A stretch of 64,000 bases of DNA from Planctomycetota bacterium (GCA_016191165.1 JACPPF010000089.1:62001-126000), one strand, 5' to 3'; counted from the stretch's first letter, positions 1-9,006 are shown. Notes: generated from the sequence alone by a model not told the origin. Program-made: numbers and translations.

Positions 1-1
1 T

Positions 2-1468
2 GCCTGCCGGGCCGGGACCGCCACCAGGTTCCATACGGGCGACAAGTTGACTCTGAGTGATGCCAACTTCAGCAACGTGCTCGCGAGCAAACCCCGAAAG
101 GTCGGGAGTTTTCCGCCGAACGCCTGGGGTCTCTTCGACATGCATGGCAACGTCGCGGAGTGGTGCCTCGACTGGTACGGACCGTATGCAGCCGGCGCGC
201 AAACGGACCCCGTTGGCCGGGCCGGCGGTTATGCGCGCGTGACGCGCGGCTGGAGTTTTTTGCGCGCCAATTTGAATCCGACGCGCTACGGCCGATCCGC
301 CAATCGGGCCGGGCATCTGCCGGAGGATGCCAACGCCTATACGGGGTTTCGCGTAGTCCTGGGCGAGATGCCGAAGACGACGCCGCTACCGGTGGTGCTG
401 GAGGCGTATCAGAAAAATGTCAAGCAGAATCACCCCCAACCCCTCTCCCGCGGGGGGGAGAGGGGAGAAGAGCCGTGGTTCATCAACTACGTCAAGGAAC
501 GTAGACACCCCATCATCCCGAAGGACAGCTGGGGCCCGATCTTCAGCCAGCACAACCACTACTCGGCCATCGGTGTGTGCCCCAACGGCGATGTGCTGGC
601 GTGCTGGTACACCTGCGTCAGCGAATCGGGTCGCGAGATGGCGCAGGCGTGCAGCCGCTTGCGCGCCGGCGCGGACAAGTGGGACGAGGCGTGCCTGTTC
701 TTCGATGTGCCCGACGTCAACGATCACGCCCCGGTGTTGTTCTGCGATGGCAAGCGCATCTTCCACTTCTGCACGCAATCGCTCTTTGGCTGGGACAACG
801 CGTCGAACATCGTGCGCTGGTCGGATGACAACGGCGTCACCTGGTCGCATCCGAGGATCATGGTGACGCGCGACGCCAAGGACCGCCTCAGCCAGCCCTG
901 CTCTGCGTTTCAAGCCAGCGACGGCACGCTCGTGCTGGCGTGCGATGGCGATAACCATGTCGATGAACGTTTGATGATCTCCAAGGACCGAGGCCTGACC
1001 TGGAAAGTCGCCCGGGGGGACATGCGCAAAGCCTACGGCGGGAAATACGTCATCCATCCTGCAATCGTGCCGACGAAGGATGGCGCCATCCTCTCCTTCC
1101 TGCGCGGCCAACATCTGATGCCCGTGCTGACGTCAAAGGATTGGGGCGACACCTGGGCTGCCAGGACAACGCCCTTCCCAGGCATCGGCACGGGCCAAAA
1201 AATCGCCGCCCTGCGCCTCGCCAGCGGCGCCATCCTGTTGTGCGCGCACGATAACAAAAACACCCTCGTGGGCGGCGGCACCTATGCCGCGCTCTCGCTC
1301 GACGACGGCAAAACCTGGCCGCACGTTCGCAAGGTGGAAGGCGTCGGCGGCTACATGTCGGTCGCCCAGGCCCGAGACGCGAAAATCTACCTGTTCGGCA
1401 CGCGCATGGGTTGTGTCGCGTTTAACGAGGCATGGGTGCGCGAGGGAAAGGGCGTCGCGGAAAAATGA
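2..1468 (+). CDS. Formylglycine-generating-enzyme-like domain fused to sialidase-like (BNR) propeller, 5' partial
   Basis: The reading frame is open from base 2, so the gene starts outside the window. The first ~120 codons give the C-terminal half of an FGE-sulfatase/SUMF1 fold: ACRAGTATRF, then GLFDMHGNVAEWC, and TGFRVV at its end. From about base 480 the protein becomes a sialidase-like propeller with four Asp-boxes (SDDNGVTW, SKDRGLTW, SKDWGDTW, SLDDGKTW). FGE-like domains in planctomycetes often act as lectin-like or modification domains next to sugar-active modules; enzymatic activity cannot be judged because the N-terminal half is missing. The linker NHPQPLSRGGERGEEPW is encoded by a palindromic repeat (440-465) also found between genes at 20.39 kb. 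Fusion of two genes across that repeat is an inference. Confidence 0.8.
   Translation, partial: ACRAGTATRFHTGDKLTLSDANFSNVLASKPRKVGSFPPNAWGLFDMHGNVAEWCLDWYGPYAAGAQTDPVGRAGGYARVTRGWSFLRANLNPTRYGRSANRAGHLPEDANAYTGFRVVLGEMPKTTPLPVVLEAYQKNVKQNHPQPLSRGGERGEEPWFINYVKERRHPIIPKDSWGPIFSQHNHYSAIGVCPNGDVLACWYTCVSESGREMAQACSRLRAGADKWDEACLFFDVPDVNDHAPVLFCDGKRIFHFCTQSLFGWDNASNIVRWSDDNGVTWSHPRIMVTRDAKDRLSQPCSAFQASDGTLVLACDGDNHVDERLMISKDRGLTWKVARGDMRKAYGGKYVIHPAIVPTKDGAILSFLRGQHLMPVLTSKDWGDTWAARTTPFPGIGTGQKIAALRLASGAILLCAHDNKNTLVGGGTYAALSLDDGKTWPHVRKVEGVGGYMSVAQARDAKIYLFGTRMGCVAFNEAWVREGKGVAEK
427..466. repeat. Palindromic element, family A, inside a CDS
   Basis: CCCCTCTCCC at 440-449 is the exact complement of GGGAGAGGGG at 456-465, with a 6-base loop. 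The same ten-base arms recur at 20391-20413. Here the element is read in frame and forms the linker between the FGE-like and sialidase-like domains. Confidence 0.85.
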
Positions 1469-1485
1469 CCTACTGCGTCGTCCAT

Positions 1486-1620
1486 GCTAAATCTTCGGGT
1501 TGAACTTGCGCGTTCAACGAAACCCGTGGCCGGGGTCGGTAATCCGACCCCGGATTCCCGCGGCGGCTTGCCGGGGTCGGATTACCGACCCCGGCCACGG
1601 TCAGAACCCGAAGATTTAGC
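1486..1620. repeat. Long nested inverted repeat between genes
   Basis: Outer arms of 16 bp (1486-1501, GCTAAATCTTCGGGTT, and 1605-1620) are perfect complements. Nested inside are 30-bp arms (1524-1553 and 1571-1600), also perfect, and each inner arm is itself a palindrome around GGTAATCC. Weaker symmetry continues outward to about 1468-1640. No open frame of note lies within. It could fold into a very stable cruciform or hairpin and may end transcription of the preceding gene. Confidence 0.9.
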
Positions 1621-1735
1621 GTGGACAAGGCACTACGTTTAGCCGCGGGCCGAAGGGAGCGCGGGGCAAAAGCCGATTCCCATGCCCCCGGTCGCCAGCT
1701 ATGATGAAAGGAAATCGCTTACCGAGGTAACTATC

Positions 1736-2491
1736 ATGGCCAGCCCGTTCCCCGGCATGGACCCCTATTTGGAAGACCCCGCGTTTTGGCCGGATTTCCA
1801 CCATCGATTCATCGAATGCTGGTGCGAGGCCGTCGCCGATCAATTGCCTGACCCTTACGATGCGCGGCTGGACGAGCGCGTCAATCTCGTGCAGTTGACG
1901 CCGGAAATCGTCAAGCTGATTTACCCCGACGTGGCCGTAAGCCGGGGCTCCAAGCGATCGCGCCCGAGCGGCGGCGCGGGAACGATGCTCCTGGAGCCAG
2001 TGACCGTTCCTCACGAAGTCCTGGAAGAAGTCCGCCAGACGCGCATTGAAATCCTGCATCGCCCGGATCGCACCCTGGTAGCCGTCCTCGAAATGCTCTC
2101 ACCGGCCAACAAGACCGGCGACGGGTTTGATCAATACCGCGGCAAGCGCACGGCCATCTTGACCCAGAAAGTTCATCTCGTCGAGCTAGACCTGTTGCTT
2201 GGCGGCGAACGGCTGACGCACGGCGAACCGTTGCCGAAGGCGGACTACTATCTTTTTCTGACTCGCGCCAGGTGCAATGTCTATTCCTGGACGATCCGCC
2301 AGCCGCTGCCGACGATTCCGATTCCGTTGCGCGCGCCCGATCTGGACATCCACGTCGACCTGGGCGCCGTGTTCCGCGTCGCCTACGAGCGCGGCCGTTA
2401 CGGGCGCTCGCTGCCGTATGGCCAAACGCCGTCGGCGCCGCTGACGCCGGAGGATGCGGCGTGGGCAGTGGCGTTGTCGAGCAAGAAATGA
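1736..2491 (+). CDS. DUF4058 family protein
   Basis: A protein of 251 residues beginning MASPFPGMDPYLED, the diagnostic opening of DUF4058, a family common in planctomycetes and cyanobacteria with no established function. The start at 1736 follows GAGG by a normal distance; an upstream in-frame ATG at 1682 has no ribosome binding site and would add 18 unrelated residues. Conserved-looking segments include WPDFHHRFIECW near the N-terminus and VAVLEMLSPANKTGDG in the middle, followed by a YR/KR-rich stretch. Because this family resembles the PD-(D/E)XK/Uma2-type folds in size, a nuclease-like origin is possible but not visible from motifs alone. Confidence 0.85.
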   Translation: MASPFPGMDPYLEDPAFWPDFHHRFIECWCEAVADQLPDPYDARLDERVNLVQLTPEIVKLIYPDVAVSRGSKRSRPSGGAGTMLLEPVTVPHEVLEEVRQTRIEILHRPDRTLVAVLEMLSPANKTGDGFDQYRGKRTAILTQKVHLVELDLLLGGERLTHGEPLPKADYYLFLTRARCNVYSWTIRQPLPTIPIPLRAPDLDIHVDLGAVFRVAYERGRYGRSLPYGQTPSAPLTPEDAAWAVALSSKK

Positions 2492-2515
2492 TCCTGTCAT
2501 CCCGGGTGACCATTC

Positions 2516-4813
2516 ATGCGCACTTTCACGATTTTCCTCCTCGCGTTTCTGACCTCCAAGGTCGCCCACGCCGGCCCCACCAACACCTGGACCAAGCTCG
2601 ACAAGGCCCAGATCGTCGGCCGGCGCTGGGATGTACCCGTCGGGTTTGACCCGGTCGCCAAGCGCTTCCTGGTCCTCGGCGGACGGTCCTCCTACGGCGA
2701 CTATCGCAAACCGCGCTCCTACGATGTGCTCACCTTGCAAAACGAGCAATGGGAGAGCACCTTTCCGCCTGGCAAGAACTGGGGGCCGAAGGTCGGCGCT
2801 TGCAAGGCGCCTGCCTGGAAGGGTGAAACCTGGGGCTTTCGCGATCTCGAAGGCAACACCCGGCCCAACTGGACCATCTACGGAACCTTCTCTCTCGGGC
2901 AAAAATTTGACTACGATCCCGACACCAAAGCGTTCTACTTCTACGCCGGCGGCAGCACGTTCAGATACGAACCAGCCCAGCGCAAGTGGACCGATCTGAA
3001 ACCCGCGAGCCACCCCGAAAAAGAACTCGGCGGCATTCTGCTCTGGAGCTCAATAGTCTACGATTCCCACAACAAGCAATTCGTCTTATTCGGCGGCGGC
3101 AACGTGCAGACCGAACGCGGGGACCCCGGCACCTGGACCTACTCCCCCTCGAAAAACGCCTGGACTCAAATCAAACTGGACAAACAACCCCCGCAGCGTG
3201 CCAACGCGCGATTGGCATTCGACCCTGTCAACAAAAAAGTCGTCCTCTTCGGCGGCGATCAGCTCGATCAACTCCTCTCCGATACCTGGGCCTTTGACGT
3301 GGTGAAACAGCAATGGGAAGAAATCATCCCGGAAAACGTGCCGGCCCCGCGTGCCGGTCATGCCCTCTGCTGGCTGCCCAAGGCGAAGAAGATTCTGCTG
3401 ATCGGTGGATACACCTATACCTCGACCACCAGCTATGTCGCGCCGCTGTATCAGCGCTTGCCCGTGGAGATGTGGACCTTCGATGTCGCCACGAAGCGCT
3501 GGAGCTTGGTCGTGCAAGCCGGGGCGAAGGAAGGGCCCGATGCGCGGGCGAACTTTTTCCTGAGCGCTGCCGTCGATGGCGACGACAACGTTCTAACGCT
3601 AGGCCAAACCGGAGCGTGGACCTGCGCCGTCGATGCCACGAAAAGCGACCCGGCCGCGGCAAAGAAGATCGGCGCGAAGCCGGGAACCGTGGAGACCCGG
3701 GCCGAGTCGCATGACCCCACCTGGTACTTCAAGGCGGTACCACCGGCGGACGAAAAGAAGGTTGCCGACGATTTGAAGAACTTGCCTGTCAACGAATGGA
3801 CGGTCAGGCCCACGCCGAAACGGCCCCTGATGAACATGGACTGGGGCTCGGCCGTCTTCGCGCCGGATCACGACATGATCCTACGTTTCTCCGGCGGGCA
3901 TTCGGCGTACAGCGGCACGGCGCCGATCGTCTACAACGTCAAGACCGATCGGTACAACCTGCCGTTCGCGCCGGAGTATCCGCTTGAGTATGTCTATTCC
4001 AACGATCAGGTGCACGGGGAATGGAGCTTCAAGCAGAACCCGTGGATGACGGGGCACACTTACAAATCGACCGGCTACGACCCGAACCTGAAGGCGCTGG
4101 TGTTCGCGCCGCACGAGTATACTTATTTCTTCGATCCGAAAACCTCCGCATGGTCGCGTTCGCCCGGGCGCAATCCGTATCGGGCCAACTTCTACGTCGT
4201 GACCGTTTGCGCGACGCCCGGGGGGGCCGTCGTCTGGGCCAATCGCCGTGACGGAGGCGCGGGCGCCTTGTGGCGCCTCGATGCGGCGTCGAAGGCCTGG
4301 AAGCCGTTGCCCCTCAAGGGTGATTTGCCCGCAACCGGCGCTGACCATCATGGCATGGCCTACGATTCCAAACGGGATCGCCTGCTGCTCTTCAGCGACC
4401 TGGGCAAAAACCGCGGCGATGTGTTGCAATACGATTTCAAGTCGGGGACGACACGCTGGCTGAACGCCGGCGGTAAGGACAAGGCGATGGCGCAAGCACG
4501 CGAAACGGCCTACATCCCGGAAGCTGATGCGGTACTGATCGGAGCGCATGTCAAAGGAAGCGCGGCCTGGCCCCTTTATGATTGCGGGACCAACAGCTGG
4601 CGTGCCGTGGAATTGAAAGGCGCCGACCCGGTGGGAAAGAAATCATTCAACAACTCGATGGGATTGGTTTACGATCCGCATCGCCGGCTGGTGTGGGCCG
4701 TGGGGCAGTACAGCCAGGTTCATGTATTGAAGCTCGATGCCAGGTCGGCGAAGGCGCTTGAAAAAAAAAGCCGCTTGCGGCTTAGCGTTCGCATGGTGTC
4801 AGGCGAGCGTTAA
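2516..4813 (+). CDS. Secreted Kelch-type beta-propeller protein
   Basis: A 765-residue protein with an N-terminal signal peptide (MRTFTIFLLAFLTSKVAHA). Repeated Kelch-like blades follow, recognisable by pairs such as VLFGGGNVQ, VVLFGGDQLDQL, ILLIGGYTY and repeated W-T/W-F strands, in two blocks (residues ~40-370 and ~420-745), suggesting two propellers. Such proteins are extracellular or periplasmic and bind ligands or carry oxidase-like active sites; no catalytic residues could be assigned. The last ~14 codons (from 4770) come from a palindromic repeat found elsewhere between genes, so the tail LRLSVRMVSGER is probably acquired. Confidence 0.75.
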   Translation: MRTFTIFLLAFLTSKVAHAGPTNTWTKLDKAQIVGRRWDVPVGFDPVAKRFLVLGGRSSYGDYRKPRSYDVLTLQNEQWESTFPPGKNWGPKVGACKAPAWKGETWGFRDLEGNTRPNWTIYGTFSLGQKFDYDPDTKAFYFYAGGSTFRYEPAQRKWTDLKPASHPEKELGGILLWSSIVYDSHNKQFVLFGGGNVQTERGDPGTWTYSPSKNAWTQIKLDKQPPQRANARLAFDPVNKKVVLFGGDQLDQLLSDTWAFDVVKQQWEEIIPENVPAPRAGHALCWLPKAKKILLIGGYTYTSTTSYVAPLYQRLPVEMWTFDVATKRWSLVVQAGAKEGPDARANFFLSAAVDGDDNVLTLGQTGAWTCAVDATKSDPAAAKKIGAKPGTVETRAESHDPTWYFKAVPPADEKKVADDLKNLPVNEWTVRPTPKRPLMNMDWGSAVFAPDHDMILRFSGGHSAYSGTAPIVYNVKTDRYNLPFAPEYPLEYVYSNDQVHGEWSFKQNPWMTGHTYKSTGYDPNLKALVFAPHEYTYFFDPKTSAWSRSPGRNPYRANFYVVTVCATPGGAVVWANRRDGGAGALWRLDAASKAWKPLPLKGDLPATGADHHGMAYDSKRDRLLLFSDLGKNRGDVLQYDFKSGTTRWLNAGGKDKAMAQARETAYIPEADAVLIGAHVKGSAAWPLYDCGTNSWRAVELKGADPVGKKSFNNSMGLVYDPHRRLVWAVGQYSQVHVLKLDARSAKALEKKSRLRLSVRMVSGER

Positions 4814-4825
4814 ACGACAAGCGGC
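4770..4825. repeat. Palindromic element, family C, supplying a C-terminal tail
   Basis: GCCGCTTG at 4770-4777 pairs with CAAGCGGC at 4818-4825, with imperfect pairing inward through TTAGCG/CGAGCGTTAA. It overlaps the end of the Kelch gene and lies between that gene and the convergent Lys/Gly-rich gene. Relatives are at 13271, 16003 and 22328. Confidence 0.75.
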
Positions 4826-4841
4826 CCCGGTAAGGTGCTCT

Positions 4842-5669
4842 CTAGCGTTTTCTCTTACCCTTGACTTCGCTGCGGAGTTGCTCGAGTTCGCGGATCAGGC
4901 GATCGATCCGAGCTTCGACGCTGGCGCCTCCCTGGCCGCCGCGGCTAAAGCCGCCGGGACCTTTGCCGGGGCCCTTCGCCTTGCCAGCTGGACCGAAGCC
5001 GGGCCTGGTCATTTCCTTCTTTTTGCCTTGGAAGCCTTTGGGGGGCCCGAAGCCGCCCTTGCCCCAGGGGCCTTTGCCCCAGCCGCCCCAGCCGCCCATG
5101 CCGCGTTCGCCTTTGCCTTTGCCGCGTTCGCCCTTGGCGGCGCCGCGTTTGGCCCCTTCAAACATTTTCTTGTAGAACTCGTACTTGGCTCTCATGGAAT
5201 CGGACCCGGGTTTTCCCCAAGGACTCTTGGGGCCGAAGCCCTTTTTGCCTTTGCCAAAGCCTTCCATTTTCTTGCCGCCGAACGGCGGGAAGCCGGGCTT
5301 GGCCATTTCTTTCCCGAAGCCGCCTTTCTTCTTTTTGAAGAAGTCCTTTTTGGAGAATTCGCCCTTGCCGAAGCCGCCCTTCTTTTTGAAGAAATCGGCT
5401 TTGCCTTTGCCCTTGGCGCCGAACCCGCCCGTGGCGCCTTGTGCTTTCGCCAGTTTGGCCTTGGTTTCCTTCACTTGCTCCAGGAGCCGTTCCAGGTCGG
5501 CTTCGAGTTTTTTGACATCGGCGCCGGCGCCCTTGGGCCCTTTACCGAAGCCCTTGCCGCCTTTACCAAAACCTTTCGGGCCCTTGCCGGGTTGGGCCTC
5601 GATTTGCGACGCCGCCAACAGAACGGCAGCGACGCCGAGCGAGAACAGGAACAGGGTGCGAGTCAACAT
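4842..5669 (-). CDS. Secreted Lys/Gly/Phe-rich low-complexity protein
   Basis: A 275-residue protein with a clear signal peptide ending near ASQIEAQ. The mature part is almost entirely built from KGFGKG- and FFKKKGGFGK-like units, giving a very high positive charge. A short heptad segment (KKLEADLERLLEQVKETKAKL, residues ~53-73) and another at the C-terminus (ARIDRLIRELEQLRSEVKGK) look like coiled coils. GGAG stands 7 bases before the start. The composition suggests an extracellular or envelope-associated structural or polyanion-binding protein; similar low-complexity proteins exist in planctomycetes, but no family name can be given. The opposite strand is also open for most of this length because of the codon bias. 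Confidence 0.75.
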   Translation of the reverse strand: MLTRTLFLFSLGVAAVLLAASQIEAQPGKGPKGFGKGGKGFGKGPKGAGADVKKLEADLERLLEQVKETKAKLAKAQGATGGFGAKGKGKADFFKKKGGFGKGEFSKKDFFKKKKGGFGKEMAKPGFPPFGGKKMEGFGKGKKGFGPKSPWGKPGSDSMRAKYEFYKKMFEGAKRGAAKGERGKGKGERGMGGWGGWGKGPWGKGGFGPPKGFQGKKKEMTRPGFGPAGKAKGPGKGPGGFSRGGQGGASVEARIDRLIRELEQLRSEVKGKRKR

Positions 5670-5907
5670 GAACGTTCTCCGAAAAAGAGGGGGGACGGAT
5701 GCGAGTCAGTAAGTGTATAACGGAAATCTACGCGAAAAGTGATTAAGAGCCGATGAAAAACCGGCAGAATTGTTGAAACCGGCGTGACCCCAAGAACTGG
5801 TCAAAGACGTTTCACGGAAGCGTCGAAAAAGGGACACACCGGCGAAAGGTGGCCAGGCCATCGATCATTCAGACTATTTGACGACCCGGTTCAAGTGATG
5901 GTCACAG

Positions 5908-5980
5908 CGAGCCGCCGGGCTTGTCCCGGCGGTGAACCAGGCGGATCGGGATGCACCGCCGGGACAAGCCCGGCGGCTCG
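5908..5980. repeat. Palindromic element, family G
   Basis: Perfect 27-bp arms, 5908-5934 (beginning CGAGCCGCCGGGCTTGTCCC) and 5954-5980, separated by 19 bases. A close relative lies at 35.08-35.15 kb. It sits in a 353-base gap (5670-6022) that otherwise shows only an AT-richer region upstream of the Lys/Gly-rich gene, probably its promoter, and no further gene. Confidence 0.9.
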
Positions 5981-6022
5981 CGGATTGTTTGTTACCCTAA
6001 AATCGATGGAGTTGAACCGGGC

Positions 6023-7468
6023 CTATTTGACCGCCTTGGCTTGCCAGTCGTCCAGGAGTTCGCCGATGTCCTTGTAGTTGAAGTCGAGGTTGGCGAGTTC
6101 GCAGCCGAGGTCGATTGCGCGCTGGGTTTCTCCGGTCTTGGCATAGCCGATGGCCAGGAGATACATGGCTTCTTTTTTCAGGGCGGAGTCGCCGGCGCCG
6201 AGGTGTTGCAGGGCGTCTTCGAGGTTTCGCTGGGCCAGGCGCCAGTTTTTGCGCGACTGGAAACAGAGCCCGAGGTAGAAGAGGGCCTTGCCGTGGTGGC
6301 GCGGATCGGTGCGGATGGTTTGCAGTTCCTTGATCGCCTCGTCGGTTTGGCCGGCGCGCAGGAGACGTAAGCCCAATTCGAACCGCGCAGCCGTGTCGGT
6401 CGGGTAGCGGTCGGAGCGCCGGCGATGCAATTCCAGTTCGCGCGTATTGATCTCCTTGACCAGCCCGACGCGGATCTGCCGAAGGGCCGGGTCTCCCGGG
6501 TTCTTGCCCAGGCGTTCCTCGGCCAGGGCCAGGTCGCGCCGGAACGGCTCGATGTCGAGATCGAACAATTCCTGGGTGATCTCGAAGTGATTCCCGGTGG
6601 CCGCCAGACTTTCCTGCAAGACCTCACGGGCCTTGTCGAGTTGATCGGCGCGCTTGTAGACGGTGGCCAGCTGCAGGTGGGCGTTGGCCAGTTTGGGATT
6701 GCTTTTGATCCGCTCGGTGAGGGTGGCGATTTCGCGGGCGTAGCGGTCGCCTACCACCAGGGCGCCCTCGCCGGTCTGCGCCAGGGCGGGCTGCTCGGTG
6801 GCGGTCTCCGTCTCGGCTGGCGTCAGCGGAGTCGGCGCCTCGCCCTTGACGGCTTCCTCGTAACGCCCCTTGGCGATGGTCGCGTTGGCGGCCAGGTCCT
6901 TCGCCTTCCGATGCGCCTCCTGATCGCTCGGCGCGGCCTGCCGCACGAGCTCCCATAGCGCGATCGCCTGATTGAAATTCCCGCGCTGCTCGTAAAGACG
7001 CGCCAGCGGGCGGTTGACCTTGGGATTCCGCGGATGAAAGGGCCGAATCTGCTCCAACGTCCACAGGGCGTGGTCAGGCCATTCCAGTTCCTCGAACGCC
7101 TGCGCCATCACCAGATGTGCGGAAAGATCCCACGGATTGCGCATCAGGATCAACTCGGCCTGGACTAGCGCGTCCTTGTAGTTGCCCCGCATCATGGATT
7201 TCTTGAGTGTCAATCGACCAAAGACGGAGCGGAGATAGGCGAGCGCCTGCCCCCGCCCATTGTTTTGATAGCGGGCCCGCTGGGTTTGACGCAGCGCCTG
7301 CCGGTAGATGATGTTCGCCGGGTCGATCCGGCAGCAGTCGAGCAAGAGCTGGGAACCATAGTCGTGATCCCCGGCTTTGAGCACCTGGTTGGCGCGCTCG
7401 AATTGCCCGGCCGCGGCGCGGCGCTGTTCCGCGGTCAGTTTCGGCAATGTGGTCGCAGTGTCAGCCAT
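6023..7468 (-). CDS. TPR-repeat protein
   Basis: A 481-residue soluble protein starting MADTATTLPKLTAEQRR. Start 7468 was chosen because upstream codons to 7621 are low-quality sequence and overlap the end of the next gene. Tetratricopeptide-like helices run through the protein: residues ~25-60, ~95-190 (DALVQAELILMRNPWDLSAH, ALWTLEQIRPFHPRNPKVNR, AIALWELVRQAAP) and ~250-470 with a final block of AIKELQTIRTDPRHHGKALF type. A variable acidic/Pro linker separates the two blocks. No enzymatic domain is present, so a scaffold role is likely. It lies just downstream of the sigma54-type activator, in the same direction. Confidence 0.75.
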   Translation of the reverse strand: MADTATTLPKLTAEQRRAAAGQFERANQVLKAGDHDYGSQLLLDCCRIDPANIIYRQALRQTQRARYQNNGRGQALAYLRSVFGRLTLKKSMMRGNYKDALVQAELILMRNPWDLSAHLVMAQAFEELEWPDHALWTLEQIRPFHPRNPKVNRPLARLYEQRGNFNQAIALWELVRQAAPSDQEAHRKAKDLAANATIAKGRYEEAVKGEAPTPLTPAETETATEQPALAQTGEGALVVGDRYAREIATLTERIKSNPKLANAHLQLATVYKRADQLDKAREVLQESLAATGNHFEITQELFDLDIEPFRRDLALAEERLGKNPGDPALRQIRVGLVKEINTRELELHRRRSDRYPTDTAARFELGLRLLRAGQTDEAIKELQTIRTDPRHHGKALFYLGLCFQSRKNWRLAQRNLEDALQHLGAGDSALKKEAMYLLAIGYAKTGETQRAIDLGCELANLDFNYKDIGELLDDWQAKAVK

Positions 7469-7617
7469 GGTCCGGCGGTCCCTACGTCCGCACGATGCGT
7501 CTTTTTTGGGATTCCCTAAAGTATCATACTTGGAAGCGGCGTCAAGAGGGGAGAAAAAAGTGTTTTCGGAAAACCGATTTCCATAGGCCGCTCGCCTGGA
7601 GCGATCGGGGGCGTGCC

Positions 7618-9006
7618 TCACATCCGCGCCGATTCCTTGAGCAGCCCGTACTTCTTCATCTTCTTGTAGAGCGTTACCCGGCTAATGCCCAGGGCGTCGG
7701 CGGCGCGCGTACGGTTGAAACCGGCGCTCACCAGCGCCCGCTGAATCACGCCACGCTCGGCATGATCGCGCTGCTGATGCAACGAATCGCCGAGAATCTC
7801 CTCGTCGTCGAAGATCGGCGCGCACGATTCCTGCACGGCGTCAGGCAAATGCGCCGGCAGCAACTCGGGACCGGAGCACATCAACACGGCGTGCTGAATC
7901 ACGTTCTCAAGCTGACGCAAATTCCCCGGCCAGGAAAACCCCTCCAGGGCCGAAAGTGCGTCGGGATGAATCTCGAAGATTTCCTTGGCAAACTTGCGGG
8001 CAAAGCGAACCGCCATGCCACGCGCCAGCGGCTCGACATCGCTGACCCGTTCGCGCAGCGGCGGCAGGTGGAAGGACATCACGTTGAGCCGAAAGTAAAG
8101 ATCGGCCCGAAACTTCCCGAGGGCGACCGCCTTTTCCAGGTCGATATTGCTGGCGACGATCAGCCGGGCCTCGCAGCGCTGGGTCTCGGTGCTACCCACG
8201 GGCTCGAACTCGCCCGTTTCGATGACGCGCAAGAGCGTCGCCTGTTGCTCCAGGGCCAGCGTGTCAATTTCGTCCAAAAGCAGCGTCCCTTCGCCCACCG
8301 CGGCGAACTTGCCGACCTTGGTGCGATCGGCGCCGGTGAACGCGCCTTTCATGTGCCCGAAAAATTCGCTTTCGATGAGGTTGGCGGAAATGGCGCCACA
8401 GGAGATGGTCATGAAGCGATGCTGCCGGCGCGGGGAATAGTCGTGCATGAACCTGGCGAGATAAGTCTTGCCCGTGCCAGTCTCGCCATTGATCAGCACG
8501 GTGACGTCATGGCTCGCGCCCAGGGCAATGCGGTCCGCCAGCGGAAGGAGCGAAGGGGTCAAGGCAAGCAGCCGGCGGCTGAGCATCTCCTCCAGGCCTT
8601 CGTCGTAGGCGAAGCGAAACTGCCGGCCAGGGTCCAGATCGCGCACCAGCGTCGTCAAACGTTCGGCGGCATCAGGCCAACGCAGCCGGCGCGAAATATA
8701 CGGATCCAGCGCGGCCAGAGTCGAATTCGCTCCCAGGGCATCAAGTAGCACGACCATCGCCGGCCAACGCTGCAGCGACAGCTGCTGCACCAGCCGCCTG
8801 GCGAGAGGCAAATCCGCTTGCCTGGCGACACCCACCAGAAGCAATCCGTCCGAATCGCACGTCAATTGCTCGGCCACGTCGGCGTACGTCCCGGCCAACG
8901 CGGGCTGCCCCAGCGCCTGCGCCAGGTGTTCCTGCGCGGCTTCCATGAAGTCCGCGTCATCCGCAACCAGCACCACACGACGATCTGCCATGTTGACACG
9001 ATCCAT
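7618..9006 (-). CDS. Sigma54-dependent (NtrC-like) transcription activator with degenerate receiver
   Basis: A 462-residue protein with the order receiver-like domain (~10-125), AAA+ sigma54 interaction domain (~145-380) and Fis-type helix-turn-helix (~418-462). The AAA+ part has Walker A GETGTGKT (174-181), GAFTGA (221-226), Walker B LLLDEI (242-247) and RADLYFRLNV, so ATPase activity and RpoN contact should be intact. The receiver keeps the acidic pair (ADDAD) but where the phosphoacceptor aspartate is expected it reads GLLLVGVAR, with Gly. Activity is therefore probably controlled by something other than phosphorylation. Start 9006 or 8991 are both possible. No adjacent histidine kinase is seen. 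Confidence 0.88.
   Translation of the reverse strand: MDRVNMADRRVVLVADDADFMEAAQEHLAQALGQPALAGTYADVAEQLTCDSDGLLLVGVARQADLPLARRLVQQLSLQRWPAMVVLLDALGANSTLAALDPYISRRLRWPDAAERLTTLVRDLDPGRQFRFAYDEGLEEMLSRRLLALTPSLLPLADRIALGASHDVTVLINGETGTGKTYLARFMHDYSPRRQHRFMTISCGAISANLIESEFFGHMKGAFTGADRTKVGKFAAVGEGTLLLDEIDTLALEQQATLLRVIETGEFEPVGSTETQRCEARLIVASNIDLEKAVALGKFRADLYFRLNVMSFHLPPLRERVSDVEPLARGMAVRFARKFAKEIFEIHPDALSALEGFSWPGNLRQLENVIQHAVLMCSGPELLPAHLPDAVQESCAPIFDDEEILGDSLHQQRDHAERGVIQRALVSAGFNRTRAADALGISRVTLYKKMKKYGLLKESARM

Noticed and set aside
4737-5720. Long open frame on the plus strand opposite the Lys/Gly-rich protein gene
   Set aside because: The minus-strand frame has a signal peptide, coiled coils and a ribosome binding site. 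The plus-strand frame is open only because the repeated Lys/Gly/Phe codons avoid stops in the complement.
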